In this document: piece after piece, positions 1 through 13,255 of the stretch
How the letters are laid out: the number at the start of each line of letters is the position of its first letter
How positions within the stretch are numbered: the stretch's first letter is position 1
Assembly (NCBI GenBank): GCA_028551475.1
Contig: CM052359.1
Location: 15,067,583-15,131,582 of the forward strand
DNA: 64,000 nucleotides
Direction of reading: 5' to 3'
Origin: Casuarina equisetifolia
Taxonomy: Eukaryota > Streptophyta > Magnoliopsida > Fagales > Casuarinaceae
The notes under the pieces: model-generated
What the model saw: the letters and a program-made list of their open reading frames with translations, nothing else
Databases searched by the model: none
What the model was told of the DNA's origin: nothing
Position numbers and translations under genes: made by a program

Positions 1-1071
1 GGCAATGGAACTTCTGTGAAATTAATCCATTGGAGCATTTGTCCCTTTCCAATTGCCACCCTATTTTTTTTTGACATTACAATTCTTGTTTTCTATTTGT
101 TTACCTTTTGACCATTGTAAGCTTATATATTCTTTCAAAAGCTTCATCAAGTTAGTAATGAATCATTCATCACCTCTTAAAAAAATCAATCTATCATCCA
201 CATATGGTAGGTGTATAACCCTTCAAACTTATTATCACTTTACACTTCCTTATAACCGCTTGTTCTGTTAATTTTGAGTTCTCAATTGAACACCTAGTGA
301 GCTAGGATGAAGAAGAAAGGATGTAGAGTGAAAGAATCCATGTCTTTTCCCTTACAATTGGATGGACAGCTAATTGTTGAATATGCATTTGTAGAGCAAG
401 TCATACCAAGCAGGAGCAAAATTAAACGTATCTAGACAAATAAATCTCAAGACACGTCGAGTTAATAATTCATTGCCATAATGGATCTCGCTACGTCATC
501 CTCTCGAGCTGAACGCTCATGGACATGACATGATATGACTTGAGAACTATTGGAAAATTTTCTGTCAAGTCAAGAAAATTACTGTTTTTCTAAAGTCTTC
601 CACTCAGGAAACTGAAGAATTTCAGTGTTTTTTAGTTGGTTACTACTAAGGAATGCCCGAATGCCCATCCTTATCCCTGGAGCGCGGCAGGAGAAGATTG
701 GTGTTGTGCGTTAGGGGGTACCATTTGATTGATGGCTACTATTTTGGGCGCTCAACAATGCCCAGTGCTTGAGTATCGAATTGCAGAAAAGAGTAAGGTT
801 TTCGCATTTTCCATTTTCTGTACGACAGCCCACCAGTAAACAAAGTTTTTGCATATTCCGAAAGACTTCAAAGTCATATTACAAGAGATGTCAAGGATTT
901 TTATGTCAGAAAACGAAAAAGAAAGCATTACCGGGGACCATGGCTGAAAACATGAGCAAGAAGTCCCTTAAAACCCGTCTGAAGACATTACTTGTTATTC
1001 AAAACTGGAGTCAAGTACAGGAGGAGGGACTGAGACTGACATCAACAGCAGTTTCTTGGGATGAGGCGAAT
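1..1071. other. 3' flank of the dehydrogenase gene, no gene seen
   Basis: No convincing coding region is visible. A 187-codon plus-strand frame at 769-1332 overlaps the final exon of the minus-strand dehydrogenase gene and has no recognisable domain, so it is treated as antisense shadow. The 3' untranslated region of the dehydrogenase must lie in the right-hand part of this stretch, but I see no perfect AATAAA on the minus strand close to the stop codon, so its end cannot be placed. Confidence 0.5.
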
Positions 1072-4000
1072 CTACATTATTTCGATCACTGCTCGACTGA
1101 CGATTTTTCCCTGGTTGAGATCATGGAATGCTCGATCCGCCTCCTCAAGTTTATATTTCCTAGAAACAGCATTGGAAAGGTTGAATACACCGCTTTCTGC
1201 CAGTCTAACCAACTTGGGGAGATCTTGCCTTGCCCTTGCTCCATAAGAGCCAATGACTTGAATCTGTTTCATGACATCAAAAAGAATAAATGGGGAAGTT
1301 GGAACACATGGCAATCCTATATCCAATTGTAAAGTAAATTTAAAGCTAAAACTTCTAGTATACATCGTGCCGTTGGTAAAGTGGGCTCCATTGTTGCCTG
1401 TCTTGAGCTTGTTAAGCATGAAAATAGCTAAGCAACCTTTTCAAGTTTATTTGATTTAGGAGTTTCAGATGACCGGACATATAAGGAAGAAAAACCACAG
1501 TCTAGACAGAACTCTAAGCCATCCTACCTGATCACAAGCAAATTGAGGCAAAGCTTACTTAAAAAAGGTTCTAATCACAACCCGCGCTCAGTTAGTTAAA
1601 TGCAGGACAAGGCTGAAAAGCATGTTATCAAGCTGATATGAGCTTTCTATTTAATTACTCTCCATAGTAAACCCCAAGTCGATGGTCATTTTCCAGAACA
1701 TTCTGAAACATATCTATCATTCCAGAAACAAAACTCATAAAAATGCCTACCAAGTATGGATGCCAAACTTCTGTTCCTGTTCGATTTTGCAGGATAGCAA
1801 CTTCGAACCTTTGCTCCTCAGAGTCTACATTTTCATGATGGTTAGATTATAATGACATACTCACAATAAGATACCAATTGCAAAACTTTCTAGGTTAGTC
1901 CAAGGCACAGGCACTTGGGCCAACTTGTTTCACTAGTTGTAACAGAATATCTGCAACATAGCCAATGAGGAGAAGCATTCCATGTTGGGTGTCCTAAAAG
2001 GAGGAAAAACTTCTGACTAGAATTTTCCATCATCCCGCATCTTGAACATTCCATCAATATGCCTGACCAGAATGATTAAAGAAGTGTTTACGCTTATCAG
2101 CAGCCTTGTTCATCATGAAAACACGTCTTTTCTCTATAAAACCCAAAAGACACCAATCCCAATTTGGCAACTGGGCTCACATCTTAATTTTCAGAAGCAC
2201 TGCTAATTGCAGCATTTTTCAATTACTAGGAGATGGTCATATAAACCCTAAAGAATAAAATAAAGCTAATAAGCCACATCTGAGGTGTACAAATTTCAAA
2301 TCAGAAAAAGGAAACAGCCGGCCGGGTGTACAAGTTTTTGAGAGGTCTCAATCTGTCAAAGATGGAAGAATGAAAAATTCAGGATCTTTCTGCAATGATC
2401 TCTTTCCTACATGTTAAAGGGCAAACTGCAGCATAAAAAAGCCCATTCAGCCTGATTATTTAATAAAACAAAATCAAGGGGTTCAATACACCACTGGTTT
2501 AATCATTGCAACAATCTGACTGAGCATTGACATAGTGCAAGGAAAACTACTTCCCAATTGTCATATCAAGAAAAACAATGTCCATAAACAGAAATGCGCC
2601 CACCTTTCAGGGAAACTAAGCTGGACTGCCTCATCTTTGGTTCTTGGATTCCTGAATCTAGAGTCCACCAAAAACAAGTATTTTACTTCTTTACAATGAT
2701 GACTCTGCATCTTCTGATATCATCATTCTTACGGTCTTAATTTTGATGTTTCCCAATGGCATGACCTAAATGTGGGAGCAGCGTTATTTGTGTACTGATC
2801 TCGTCTCTCCTAGATTTGGCTACTGCTTTTCCATGGCCACAACTGTAAAGCTTCTGGTTGTCATATTCAAAAATTACATTTCTTTTGCACTGATAACAAT
2901 TGAATTCCAGATATGTTTTCTTCCTAGTAAATATCTAAGCTCACGAAATAAATCAGGACAATTTCCATATTGAGCCAAAAAGATTTAAAAATAAAAATAA
3001 AAACTAAAAACATAAAGAGAAGATAACGCACCCAATATCTATTGAGCTTTTAGTTGTTAACAAAGTCATTTGTAGGGCTATATGGATAAGCAAATCATAT
3101 CTTTTGTTGTAGAAAAAATCGTTCAAATCTCAAGTTGGACCCTTGAAAATTTAGTGTTAAAAGTAGTATCCATGTTTCTCAAAGCTTCATTTATGCTTGT
3201 TTCAACAGTCTATTGGAGAGAATTTTTTGGATAGTGTAACACAATTTCAAAACTTCAAAGGCACAATCGCCAATAAGTCACATCTTGGGGGAGAAGGTAG
3301 ATAAGCCAAATTGCAGACCTTTGCTAGTTGATTCTGAATTTTTCAGTTTTGAAATTGTACCACATCCTTAAGAAAATGCCACATGCCATCTCTCCAATAG
3401 GTGACATAAGGGAAGATAAGACGGAAATGAAACTTGTTGGGATCAAAAGAACCAATTTTCCATTGAGAATCCATAAGGAAAATTGAAATTGAAGTTATTT
3501 TGTCAAGGACAAAACATATACTTAGAACCCAAAAACTATTGGAAACAGAACATGCACCTTTCTACGAACAAGACGATTAATATCCACCTCTCCAATAGCA
3601 CCCGATTGTGTAAGTCCAATCATTATAGCTTTCCCTCCATCTTTCACACTATTGAAGCACTGAAGAAATGTCTTTGGTTTTCCCAATGCTTCCACAGCAA
3701 TGTCCACGCCCAATCCCCGTGTTATTTCCTGTCCAAAACAGATATGAACCATTAAAAAAAAGGCCACTTCAAACCTAAGAAAGAATACCATGTATGGCTG
3801 TCCTGTATCTTTGAATAAATATACAAATGTCTGAATATGCATACCAATAACATGAACTAATTAAAACATACCAATATCTTGGCATAGACAATTTTACTAA
3901 ACTACTAATAAAAATTAACTGTTTAAAGGTGCAACTTGATCCATCAACTGATCAATTCACTGGAAACTTGGTCCACTAAGCTGTCAACAAGTTCTCCAAG

Positions 4001-6104
4001 GTTAGTGAGTAGAATTCACCATTCAGATATGTTGCAATTATTAATCAACATGGCCTTCTACATCCAAAGATAAGAGAATTTTAATTTTCTCACAAAATCT
4101 ACTTTAACTTGTTGCTAGAATGGAGTTTATAGTGAGGCCAGAGGTTTTTCCCAATACTGCATTTATTGATTTATTTTAACTAAAAAGAAGAAGAGATTCT
4201 AGCCTCCAAACTGATGACACAAGTGTTATTTCTCCGAAAGGATCGTAATACAGAAAACTATTCATTTCTTGATAACACTACAAAGACAGAAGCATAACAA
4301 GACAAATTCAATGAAACTGAGTCTTCATCATATATGCTGCAATCAAGCAGTTTCAAGCACTAAATGGTCTCATTTCTAAAACAAAACTGACGATTAATTT
4401 GAGCTGAAGCTGTTATAAACATCTCTTTAGCATTCCTTAAATATTCCACCCAATTGCTCAAACAATTTTTCTTTAAAATTACAAGTTCGTTCAAGTTTTG
4501 ACAATTGTCCTTTATAATCCACGAATGAAGAAATCCCTTCAAGTATTATCTTTTAGAAGAAACAAATTCTCAATTAAAAAAGAAAAAGGAAAGAAAAAAA
4601 GATAAAAAGGATAGAACCCCACCAATAGAAGAAACCTTTTATGGCATCCATCTAGAGGAGGAGTGAAAGAGAGCAACATAAGTAGACCAGAAAGGAAGAA
4701 TACAAATCGCAGTAAGGAAAAATGAAAATGAAAACTAATTTCATGGTACTCCTAATGTGCGAGACATCCAATAAACATGAAGATATATCAATTTATGCAA
4801 TGAGAAAACAACGGACTGTAAATATTGCTTTTACAGCTTTTTCATACATCATAGAAACTTTAGTTAGATTCATTGTAAAGACAAACAGGTACCAGAATTG
4901 CAAACATTAAAATTTATTTGAAGGTCTAAACTTGAAGACAGTCTAACACCAGTTTAATGCAACTCAGCCTGTAAACAGAAAACCATTAAAAAAAAAGTTT
5001 GAAAACACATTTAATCTGGACTTGTTTGTCTCATCAAATAGACACATACTCTTATCTTTTCAACGGCATCTTCTTGAGAGGCATTTATCGTGTGAGTGGC
5101 ACCAAATGCTTTAGCTTTCTGCAGTTTGTCATCCTGAACATCCACAGCAATAATATCAGATGCACCAAAGGCTCTTGCAATCTGCAAACAACTGAAGCAT
5201 TTAACCTAGTCATAATGATGTCAAAAGGCATTAAACAGCATCACAAATTCCTGGATATTACTGTATTAAAATCTTGATAAGCACATTTAAGCAGCTGAAA
5301 AAAAGGGATACCCTTGCTCTTACCTAGCTTTTTTGAGGTCTCATCAATTACAAGTTTTTATTACATGGGTTGTATGCAACAATAAATCAGTCTGAGTCTT
5401 TCATGGTTCTGAAACTTGTAAAAATTAAAGGTTTCAGGTAAAGCAGTTTTATTTTGGTCCATGGTTAAGGCATTGTATCTACTACTGAACCTATAGTGCA
5501 GCATTATAGTTACCTGCATCTCTACAACATTATTCCTATTCTGTTAAATATGTGTGTTGGGCCATTTTTTTGTCTCCCCCATTGAATTTGATGAGAATAC
5601 TTCGAGAGCAAAAAGGAAAATCCTTTTTCATTCTAAAACTTAAACAAGATAGCTGAAGTTTGACTCCAAACAATCCTAGATGTAAGGAAAGGCTAAAACA
5701 ACCACCAGGCTACACCTGCAATAAAATTGCATCTTTCTTAGGACTTAACTATCTGTCGTCTATTTATATTCTTTTTCTGACAGGAACTATTAATACATGA
5801 ATAATAATTTCAAAGTGGCGTAAAAAATAATAAGAACCCTACATGTTAATGGCATTAAGAAGAGAGGGACGTCAAAAGTATCTTTAAGAGTTAGAAGTCA
5901 ACATCCCACTAACATTCATATATGTTTGTGTTGTGTATGTTTGTATGTAAGTGTTATATGCAGATCGGGGGTTGCTCTTGAAATGTAGAGAATGTTTAGA
6001 GAGTTGTTGATTTGAGTTAGCATGCTCAGACGAGAAGGGTAATATTAGCTCAAAATAACAACTCTAAACTTTCTGATGACATTTTAAAAGCAACCACAGT
6101 TTCC

Positions 6105-6136
<32 letters not shown>

Positions 6137-9100
6137 TATATTTATGCATGGAGTGTTGTGTTACTGTCCTCATTGTAAAAACCACTTTTCATGTTTCGTT
6201 TTCTCTATTGAATGCCATCAATTTGAGATACTACCTTTTCTTATTTGAACAGACTACCTCAAACAGATAACTTTCTAAACTTTCTCTTAGATTTCAAAAT
6301 AAAACCAAACATGCCAAAAACTGTCAATTCTGGCTATAATAATTATCACAACAGCTTTGTGTACAGAGCTACAAAGTGGTAAGCCCATTACAGTTTGGAT
6401 TACTATTAACACAGTTGAGGAAAATAGCCAAAACATTGACCAGGTGACTTTTGTTTTGTAGATATAGAAGATGAGGAAGAACTTTAAATTTTTTCGTAAA
6501 CCAGGCCCAGTTATAAAAGAGTAAAGCACCAAAGAAGGCCAAAAAGGACATAAGTGTTTAAATCTAGAATGCATTAATAACCAGGAATAATATCATGGAT
6601 GAAAGACCATTTCAACTCCCTTACAAGCTTTGATACGTTCCATAGTCCGGGTAGTCAACACCGTACATCACAGTTGCAAGATGACTTTAACAAACCCGTC
6701 ATGTGGAGAATTGGCATAGACACCTTCCAGGCATTATTTTTTATTCCATCCTCTACCAACACACACACCCACATACAAACAACAAAGAACTTAAATTAAA
6801 ACTGAGGAATCATTATCAGATTTTTAATACTATTTAAATAAAAAAAAAGTTAATAAGCAATTTTTCACAACACTATGATGCATGGTCTAAAAGTCCAAGC
6901 ACAGTTGTAAAGACTCAGAGAAGCAAATACAAAATCAAAATATTTAAATTTTATACAATGAACAAGATTTTACAATTTCAAGTTAAAAACACTTCAAATT
7001 ATTTCCAGTTCCAATGTTTTTGAACAAGATACAGACTAGATTACAGCTCAAAGTTGAAGATACAACAACCTAAGGGAGAAAAATGGGTGTTACCCTCTAA
7101 AATCAAACTCATAAGGAAATCGGTTCATATATGCATTTTAAGATGCCAATGGTGTTTATGCCACAACTGTTGTTCTATTAAGCATATTTCCACACTCCTC
7201 ATGACATACAATGCAATTTAGTCTTATCATGGAAGCGCTCTTCAAATAGTTTATTATTTCTTTACAGAACATACTAACAAAAGTTTTGAAGTGACTGGTA
7301 AAATAAATATAAGGTATTAAAAAATAACTAAAGATATTCCCTTAACGTCCCACCAAAGTAATTTAAGAGAAGGTAAAGGCTTCCTTCAGTTACCTTGAAC
7401 CAACCCCACCAACTCCGATCACTGCAACAGAATCTCCAGGACGCACCTCAGCTGCATGGGCCATAGCACCATAAGCAGTAAAAACTGCACATCCTAAAAT
7501 TGCAGACTCCGCATATGGCAATGAGTCTGGTAAAATAGATAACGCATGTGCTGGCACGACACAGTATTCAGCAAGACCTCCCATGCTATACATGAACACT
7601 GGTTTTCCTACATAATATACAAATTCTCTTTAGTATTTCACAACGAGATAAACATTCCATTAGCCTTAGGCTAAAAACCTTGCTCAAAAGAGGAGACAGA
7701 TGGATATCTCAAAAGAAAAAATAAACAAGGATGAAACTGAAACACAGTGAAGAAAAGAGAAAAAAGAGATTAATCAGGCCAATAAATATATCTAGAGAGA
7801 CCAAGAGAGTAAGTGAGAGAGAGAGAGAGAGAATATAGAGAAGTCTGCCATTTTTATATTAAAGTATGTTGAAAACTTTTCATGTTCAATGGCCAACAGC
7901 CTATTTGACCTTTAAAAACCTTAATCTTTGTGCAGGTGCTTATAAAGGAATACAGAATACTGGTAAAGCAAAAGAATGTTGCACCTCATAGGATCTAAAA
8001 GGTAGCACCAAAAATAAAAGAGATGCAGAGGGATAGGGAGAACTGAACTGTTCTAGTGGGAGGCAACCCATACCCATGTTGATCCAAGGCAAGTACATAA
8101 ACTACATGAGAAAATCATAAACAACCAAAAACATGAGATAGAACTTTCTTGTCAGCAGAAAATGATTAAATTGTTGAAGACCTGAACAGAGAATAACAGG
8201 GTGACCAGAAATTCTAGAAAAGGTTGCAAAAAGGTGCAACTGAAAAACAAATACTGGAACTAAACACAATAAAAAGATATTGCTCTAGCTAGTATAATTG
8301 TGAACAACCATAATATTTTGAAGTAAGAACAGGACACTTCAAAGAAAACTTTCGACACTTATAAGCTAATTTATTTCTTGTAATAAACTTTAAAAAAAAA
8401 AAAACCCAAAATATTTAGCCAAACAAAGGAGGAGTGAAGGATGGTCAGCTTTACTTTGGCCAAAAGAGGCCTTGCAGAAGATAAAGATGGTCGTGTGACA
8501 ATCAAAGGTAATATCTCATTCTTTTCATTCTCTTGGAGATAGTTATATGATCATTTCTCTCTTTTGTTTCTTATTTTCTTTACAAGCAAGAAGTTGTCCT
8601 CCAGACTTGACAAAATAAACGTATCAGTTGTTTACTTATTTAGAAATACTAAACACTAGAAACTCTAGGGAACAAATTTTCTAGTGAACTCCATGCACAA
8701 CACTTTCTAAATGTACATTCCTTGAAAAGTATTGCCCAATTTTTATCACATCAAAAACTCTTAAATTATAAAAGCAAAAAACATTTTTTGAAACACTAAG
8801 CAAACATAGCCTGAAACTTTTTAATCTATTGAAGGAATTGACAGAGGCAATCAGGAACAAAAAGATGATATGTTTAAAAACGATTGGAGAAATGTGCTAC
8901 AGGTGAAGCAGCCAAGACCAGTAAAGAACTTTGTTCTTGTTAAACTATGATTGGATTAATAAACATCTGAACAGAGACATAGAAAAAGGGCAAGATCTTA
9001 CAGGAAGTGCTGTTGACAGGTGTACAAGTAAAGCTATGAACCAACCACACGCAATCATGTGAAGGATAGATGTGTCCATAGATTTTAAGTGCATACACCA

Positions 9101-12079
9101 GTGACCTCGTCTTAATAAGCAAAATGCTGAGATGCTTGTTGTTTTCTGAATATGACTTCCCTTGTCTCTACCTTTCATAGCTGCAGAAGAAGAATTCTTT
9201 TGTGTAACACAGTCAACTTCACCTTTATCCAATGTCTTGGAGGAAAAAATCTATCCTTCGCATGCTGGTTAAATGAAGGCCCAGTGAACATATACACAGG
9301 TAGATAGAAGCATCTTGCATGGAGAAATAGCTTAAGGCATCTGTTTTGATGGCCAGAGGTGACAACCAAATTATCTCTGTTGGTTGGCAAGATCAACAAA
9401 GTCTAAAAGGATAAAAAAAAAAAAAAAGAGAAAGGTCTGGTGTTCAATCTGGGAAGCTTTATAAAAGGTGGGAAATATCGGTGAAAGGAAATCAGAGAAA
9501 GGCATTTCAGATTTTTTTTCCTCCACGAAAATCTAGCAATTTCTTTTCCTGAAAAAATGGTATTTCACTATGCTTCTTGATCCATTGTTTCCTTTCCCTC
9601 TTCTTATTCCTCTCACTCTCTTTTCTCCTCTTTGAATCCTCCACCTGTGATCTCCTTCCCCTCCTCTTCTACTCTTATTTGCCCTTGCCTTGAAAATCCA
9701 TCTTGCTATACTCAGATTAAGCACAAAACTTCTTTGATTTGTCACACATGCAATCTCCAGTAGACATTGTTCAAACTGAAAATGCTTTGACTCAAATTGG
9801 CGACCCACATCACATTCTGACGTGCATGGTTTCCCATTTCTTCTAGGCACCATTTTGAGACCAAAAATCTGACATTGTCCTATATTTCATGCATGAAAAA
9901 ATGATTGCTTATCTTTTCTTCGTCTTCTTATTCTTCTTCTTCTTCTTTTTTTTCTTTTTTTTCTTTTTTTTTTTTTGTGGTGGGAGGGTGGGAGGACTGC
10001 ATTTAAGCCACAAAACTTTTCAACTTAAGAGGAAGCAAATGCAGGATAAATCACTCCCGAAAATCAATCGTGACCACTGACAAAAGCAGAAAATTATACA
10101 GTAATTTAGCTTCTAGACTTTAGCTCTTCAATCTTCTGCTAGTTTGGATGACCTAGCGTAACTGGAATGATCTGACTAACCAATATCAAGTGAAGGAAAG
10201 TATAAGGAACCGCAATGCTGATGTTAACAAAGATTCCTAACCAATACTAGCAAGTAATCTATGTATGATAGTGAGTGTATTAATATCAACCATAGTGTTT
10301 CTTTATTACAATATCTAGAAAATTAACATGTTACATTTAAATTTTATAAGGGGTGACATGAAGGATTACAACATGAATAAAGACAACATGTATGAAATTT
10401 TGAATCTCTTCTGGTAATGGAAACAAGGAGTAAAGATAATATGTACCAAACTGCATTAGCAGATAATAAGACAAGATTACTACTGAGCATGGGGACCATA
10501 AATGAAAAGCATACTTACCACTATTACGGAGGAAGAGCCGAGTTTCACCATCATAAAGTGTTCCTTTGGCTCGGTTGTAAGCAAAGAAAGCCTCACATAA
10601 ATCATCATGGCCCTTTATTCAAGCACATTGACATAAATATCAAGTTGGTCATATATTTTTTTCTTCAAAGATGATGTTAATAACTAAAGTATTCAAAAAG
10701 CAGCATTCCAAGATACTATAGTACAAATATGTAGCTTCCAAACTGATGTTACCTTTGAACAGAAGTGACAATTACCACAAGGCATGATGAAAGATCCCAC
10801 CACGTGGGATCCAATTGGATATCTGAAAATTCAAGAATGCATAAGATATATAACAAATTATCCGTCTTGCTTGCTATCAACCCCAAACAACATGTTAAAT
10901 TTTTTCTTAAGATTGTTAGGTCAAATGGTTCCACACAGAAGCAAAGCACCTTCGAATCTATTAAATGTAACTGCACCTCTCTATTACTTTGCTGTCTGTA
11001 AGTGGCCCATGTTCGACAATTTCACCAGTTATCTCATGCCCCACAACACAAGGACTAGCAAATGGAAGTTCACCTTTCATAACATGGAGATCAGAGTGAC
11101 AGACTCCACAAGCTGCAATCGGAGATAAAATATCAAATGCATTTCAGAATATTCTTGTACAAGAAACTAAATGATTAGTCATACATTACCTTACGCTAAA
11201 AAACCAAGAACGCCCACAACCAATACAAAAGGAGCATAAGTCAAAGGCGTAAATTATCACATAACACTCTAGCATTAGGATTCTGAACATCACAGATGCC
11301 CTTGAAATGGTCCTTGTCAGGACAAAAGAGTCATGAAATTACATTACTCTTAATTCAAGATCAAAGGATAGAGGTCCGCTTAAGTTAGATACTTGTATAT
11401 TAACGAAATTATTCAAATTTAAAAAATAAAAAATAAAAAAACCTTTTCCGCCCTGAGAAGCATTTTGCTCCTCGGTTCTTGAAATCCTCAGATATTGAAG
11501 AAGTACAAACCATGACCACTCAAATTTCCCTAGTCATCATCAACATTTTCTGACGCACCAAACTACCCTAAACGGATAATCTGACCATAATGATTGTTGT
11601 AGTTTGGTAAACATAAGTGATCCACTCAGAAAACACTGGGTCAATCTCGTGGAGCTTCCAACAATCCCGACAACTAAGAACTGCAATCTCTCATTCCCAG
11701 CTGAACAACAAGAACCACAATACCTAAAAGAAATCAAAATAAAACGATGACCAAAAATATCAGAAAAAATACCCTTGGTCTTGATGAGAATTTCACCCGC
11801 CTTGGGTCGAGGCATCCGGAATTCTTCGAGGGTAAGGGGCTTATTGGGTTCCCAGAATACAGCTGCACGCATGTACGAAGTGCTTGCGCAGGAGTAACCA
11901 TGGCTGGAACTAAGAGCACGTCCAGCGGTTTCCACTGTCTGATCATTGTTGTAGGCATTGGTGTTATCCTTCAGGTTAGAGATGGGACCGTGAGTCGAGA
12001 ATCTATCGACAAAGCACCAAGAAGACCTCAAACCGAGGGTCTTTGTAACCGCTCTGCGAATCAGCTGACTAGAGGCCAT
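1072..12079 (-). CDS. HER2: Zinc-binding NAD-type alcohol dehydrogenase, mitochondrial-like (8 exons)
   Basis: Medium-chain Zn-dependent oxidoreductase, 441 aa, interconverting alcohols and aldehydes with NAD(H). Exons on the minus strand: 12079-11773, 11112-10977, 10822-10753, 10612-10519, 7607-7394, 5191-5050, 3728-3558, 1263-1072. Every intron is GT-AG and the phases join without a stop. Residues 1-32 are rich in Arg and Ser with few acids and contain RFST, which suits a mitochondrial presequence. The GroES-like fold starts near residue 70. Catalytic Zn ligands are Cys107 (GVCHSD), His128 (GHE) and Cys242. Structural Zn ligands are Cys163, 166, 169 and 177. The Rossmann motif GVGGVG is at 267-272, and Asp291 after strand beta-2 points to NAD rather than NADP. 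It closely resembles Arabidopsis At5g63620, whose symbol HER2 (hexenal response) I give from memory. Nothing looks broken. Introns 4, 5 and 7 exceed 2 kb. The true substrate is unknown. Confidence 0.95.
6105..6140. repeat. (TA)n/(CA)n microsatellite in intron 5
   Basis: A run of alternating TA passes into CACACA and back to TATATA inside intron 5 of the dehydrogenase gene. It is a compound dinucleotide microsatellite and probably length-variable. Confidence 0.9.
7815..7832. repeat. (GA)9 microsatellite in intron 4
   Basis: Nine GA dinucleotides in a row lie within intron 4 of the dehydrogenase gene, about 200 bp beyond the acceptor side of exon 5. Confidence 0.85.
9912..9976. repeat. CTT/poly-T low-complexity tract in intron 4
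   Basis: A pyrimidine-only stretch starts as CTT repeats and degrades into long T runs, deep in intron 4. On the transcribed strand it is purine-rich (GAA/A). It explains the Phe-run reading frame on the plus strand here, which is not a gene. Confidence 0.9.
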
Positions 12080-12156
12080 TTGGGTTTGCAGTGAAAAGAT
12101 TGATGGACGTGCAAAGCTAGTTTGGTAGAGGGTCCTTAAGTCCGTGCTGTTTGCTT

Positions 12157-12177
12157 TTGACTAATATGACTACGTCA
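12157..12177. promoter_or_regulatory. W-box plus ACGTCA pair in the dehydrogenase promoter
   Basis: TTGACT (12157-12162) matches the WRKY W-box core, and ACGTCA (12172-12177) matches a bZIP/as-1 half site. Both lie 80-100 bp upstream of the dehydrogenase start codon. Such short motifs occur often by chance. Their closeness to the start, and the stress-linked role reported for the Arabidopsis relative, are the only reasons to list them. Confidence 0.25.
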
Positions 12178-12209
12178 GGTTAGGTTTTTCCGTAATTCTC
12201 TTTTCGATT

Positions 12210-12431
12210 CTAGGACGAAATAGTTGCTCCAACAGCTTTGTTCGGTTCTCCAAATGGAATCAGATATGGGAATTTATCAGCTATCCATGGGTCAAAGTGA
12301 TATGGAATTAATTCATCGCGGGGTTCTGGCTCTAGCTCACCCCCTTCCACCCAAATTATGTTTGTTGGATTTTCATTCTTCTCTGGATCCAATGCCGCTG
12401 CTGACTGATTCCTAGAGATTAGGAGTAACAT
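12210..12431 (-). CDS. Small unidentified ORF upstream of the dehydrogenase
   Basis: A 73-codon frame from an ATG, extendable to 79 codons from an upstream TTG, ending 130 bp before the dehydrogenase start on the same strand. The product is acidic and Pro-rich in the middle (GGELEPEPRDELIP) and then has an aromatic stretch (YHFDPWIADKFPYLIPFG). Its composition looks like real protein rather than random AT-rich sequence. I do not recognise the family. It could be a last exon of a neighbouring gene (an AG acceptor lies near 12,411), an upstream ORF in the dehydrogenase transcript, or a gene remnant. No transposon motif is seen. Confidence 0.35.
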   Translation of the reverse strand: MLLLISRNQSAAALDPEKNENPTNIIWVEGGELEPEPRDELIPYHFDPWIADKFPYLIPFGEPNKAVGATISS

Positions 12432-12489
12432 GTTTTCCTCAATGGACAACCTTGTTTAGGGTTTATAATGCATTACAGATTCCATCCTC

Positions 12490-12512
12490 TCTTTTTTTTT
12501 TTTTTTTTTTTT
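12490..12512. repeat. Poly-T tract
   Basis: An almost unbroken T run of about 22 bases lies 40 bp upstream of the small ORF. No target-site duplication or retroposed sequence is recognisable next to it. Confidence 0.8.
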
Positions 12513-13255
12513 CTCTTTTCTATTTTACAAAGAAAGCAAAGATACTTCTAACAGTCCTAAGTATTATTCTTTGGCTAAGTGATTATAATAGCTTAATTGA
12601 TTTGATTAATTAGTTTGCTGGTTATAACAACTTAAGATAATGGTTAAATTAGATAATTAGTTTATTTATAAAAAAAATGTGAGTCAATAAAGATTAAATA
12701 GTTAGCTTGTTACAACCTCTTTAGATCAACAAAATTGTATTTAAAAAGACGTTCTTCCTCTTCTAAGTAACTTTCGAATCTTAAAATTATACTTTAAATT
12801 GTTTTCAGTTCTTAAGAAGTGAAATCTCTGTTAATCAAACTTAAATTGTAACCCAGGTATCCAGTTAGGCACTTGCTTAGATGATCTACCGTCACGTGAT
12901 TTGAAGATGGCAAAAAGTTCTCAAAGTTCTCAGGCAGAATACAACAGGAACATGGGCCAAATAATAGAGATGATGCAGTAAATAATTATGACCATGAATG
13001 TTGCGTCAAACCACATTAGTATTCAACAAAATAGAGGAGAAGAATCCAATTCCCGGTTTGTCGACAATGGGAATGAAGCAGGTGTAGATCAACCAGGAGT
13101 AGGGTTGGAAACCAATAAAATAGTGGCTTTTATTAGGTTGCACACCCTCGAGGGCACGTGATCTTTTAACCATGCAATTGTTCATTTACACCTTTGCCAT
13201 TCAATGAGGTTGTATATAAAGATGAGATGACTCATACAACTATTCTTTAGTAAAG
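12513..13255. other. AT-rich spacer between gene and repeat block
   Basis: The first 390 bp are AT-rich and hold nothing recognisable. The rest holds a gag-like scrap (12,907-13,134) and a short unassigned tail up to the Copia LTR. Confidence 0.5.
12907..13134 (+). pseudogene. Possible retrotransposon gag N-terminal scrap
   Basis: A frame starting MAKSSQSSQAEYNRNMGQII runs about 75 codons with one internal TAA. It is rich in Gln, Asn, Ser and Met and ends in an acidic Gly-rich patch. This resembles the low-complexity N-terminus of plant Gypsy gag proteins, but no diagnostic gag motif is present. It may be a fragment of an element cut off by the neighbouring Copia insertion. The family call is inference. 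Confidence 0.3.

Noticed and set aside
769..1332. A 187-codon plus-strand ORF
   Set aside because: It is antisense to the last exon of the dehydrogenase and intron 7, has no domain, and is explained by the codon pattern of the opposite strand.
9533..9853. A 106-codon minus-strand ORF within intron 4
   Set aside because: The Arg/Gly-rich part comes from a CTC/TTC low-complexity tract, no family motif is present, and it lies inside an intron whose flanking exons splice in frame.
10784..11128. Plus-strand ORFs over exons 2 and 3 of the dehydrogenase
   Set aside because: They are antisense shadows of exons with clear zinc-ligand motifs on the minus strand.
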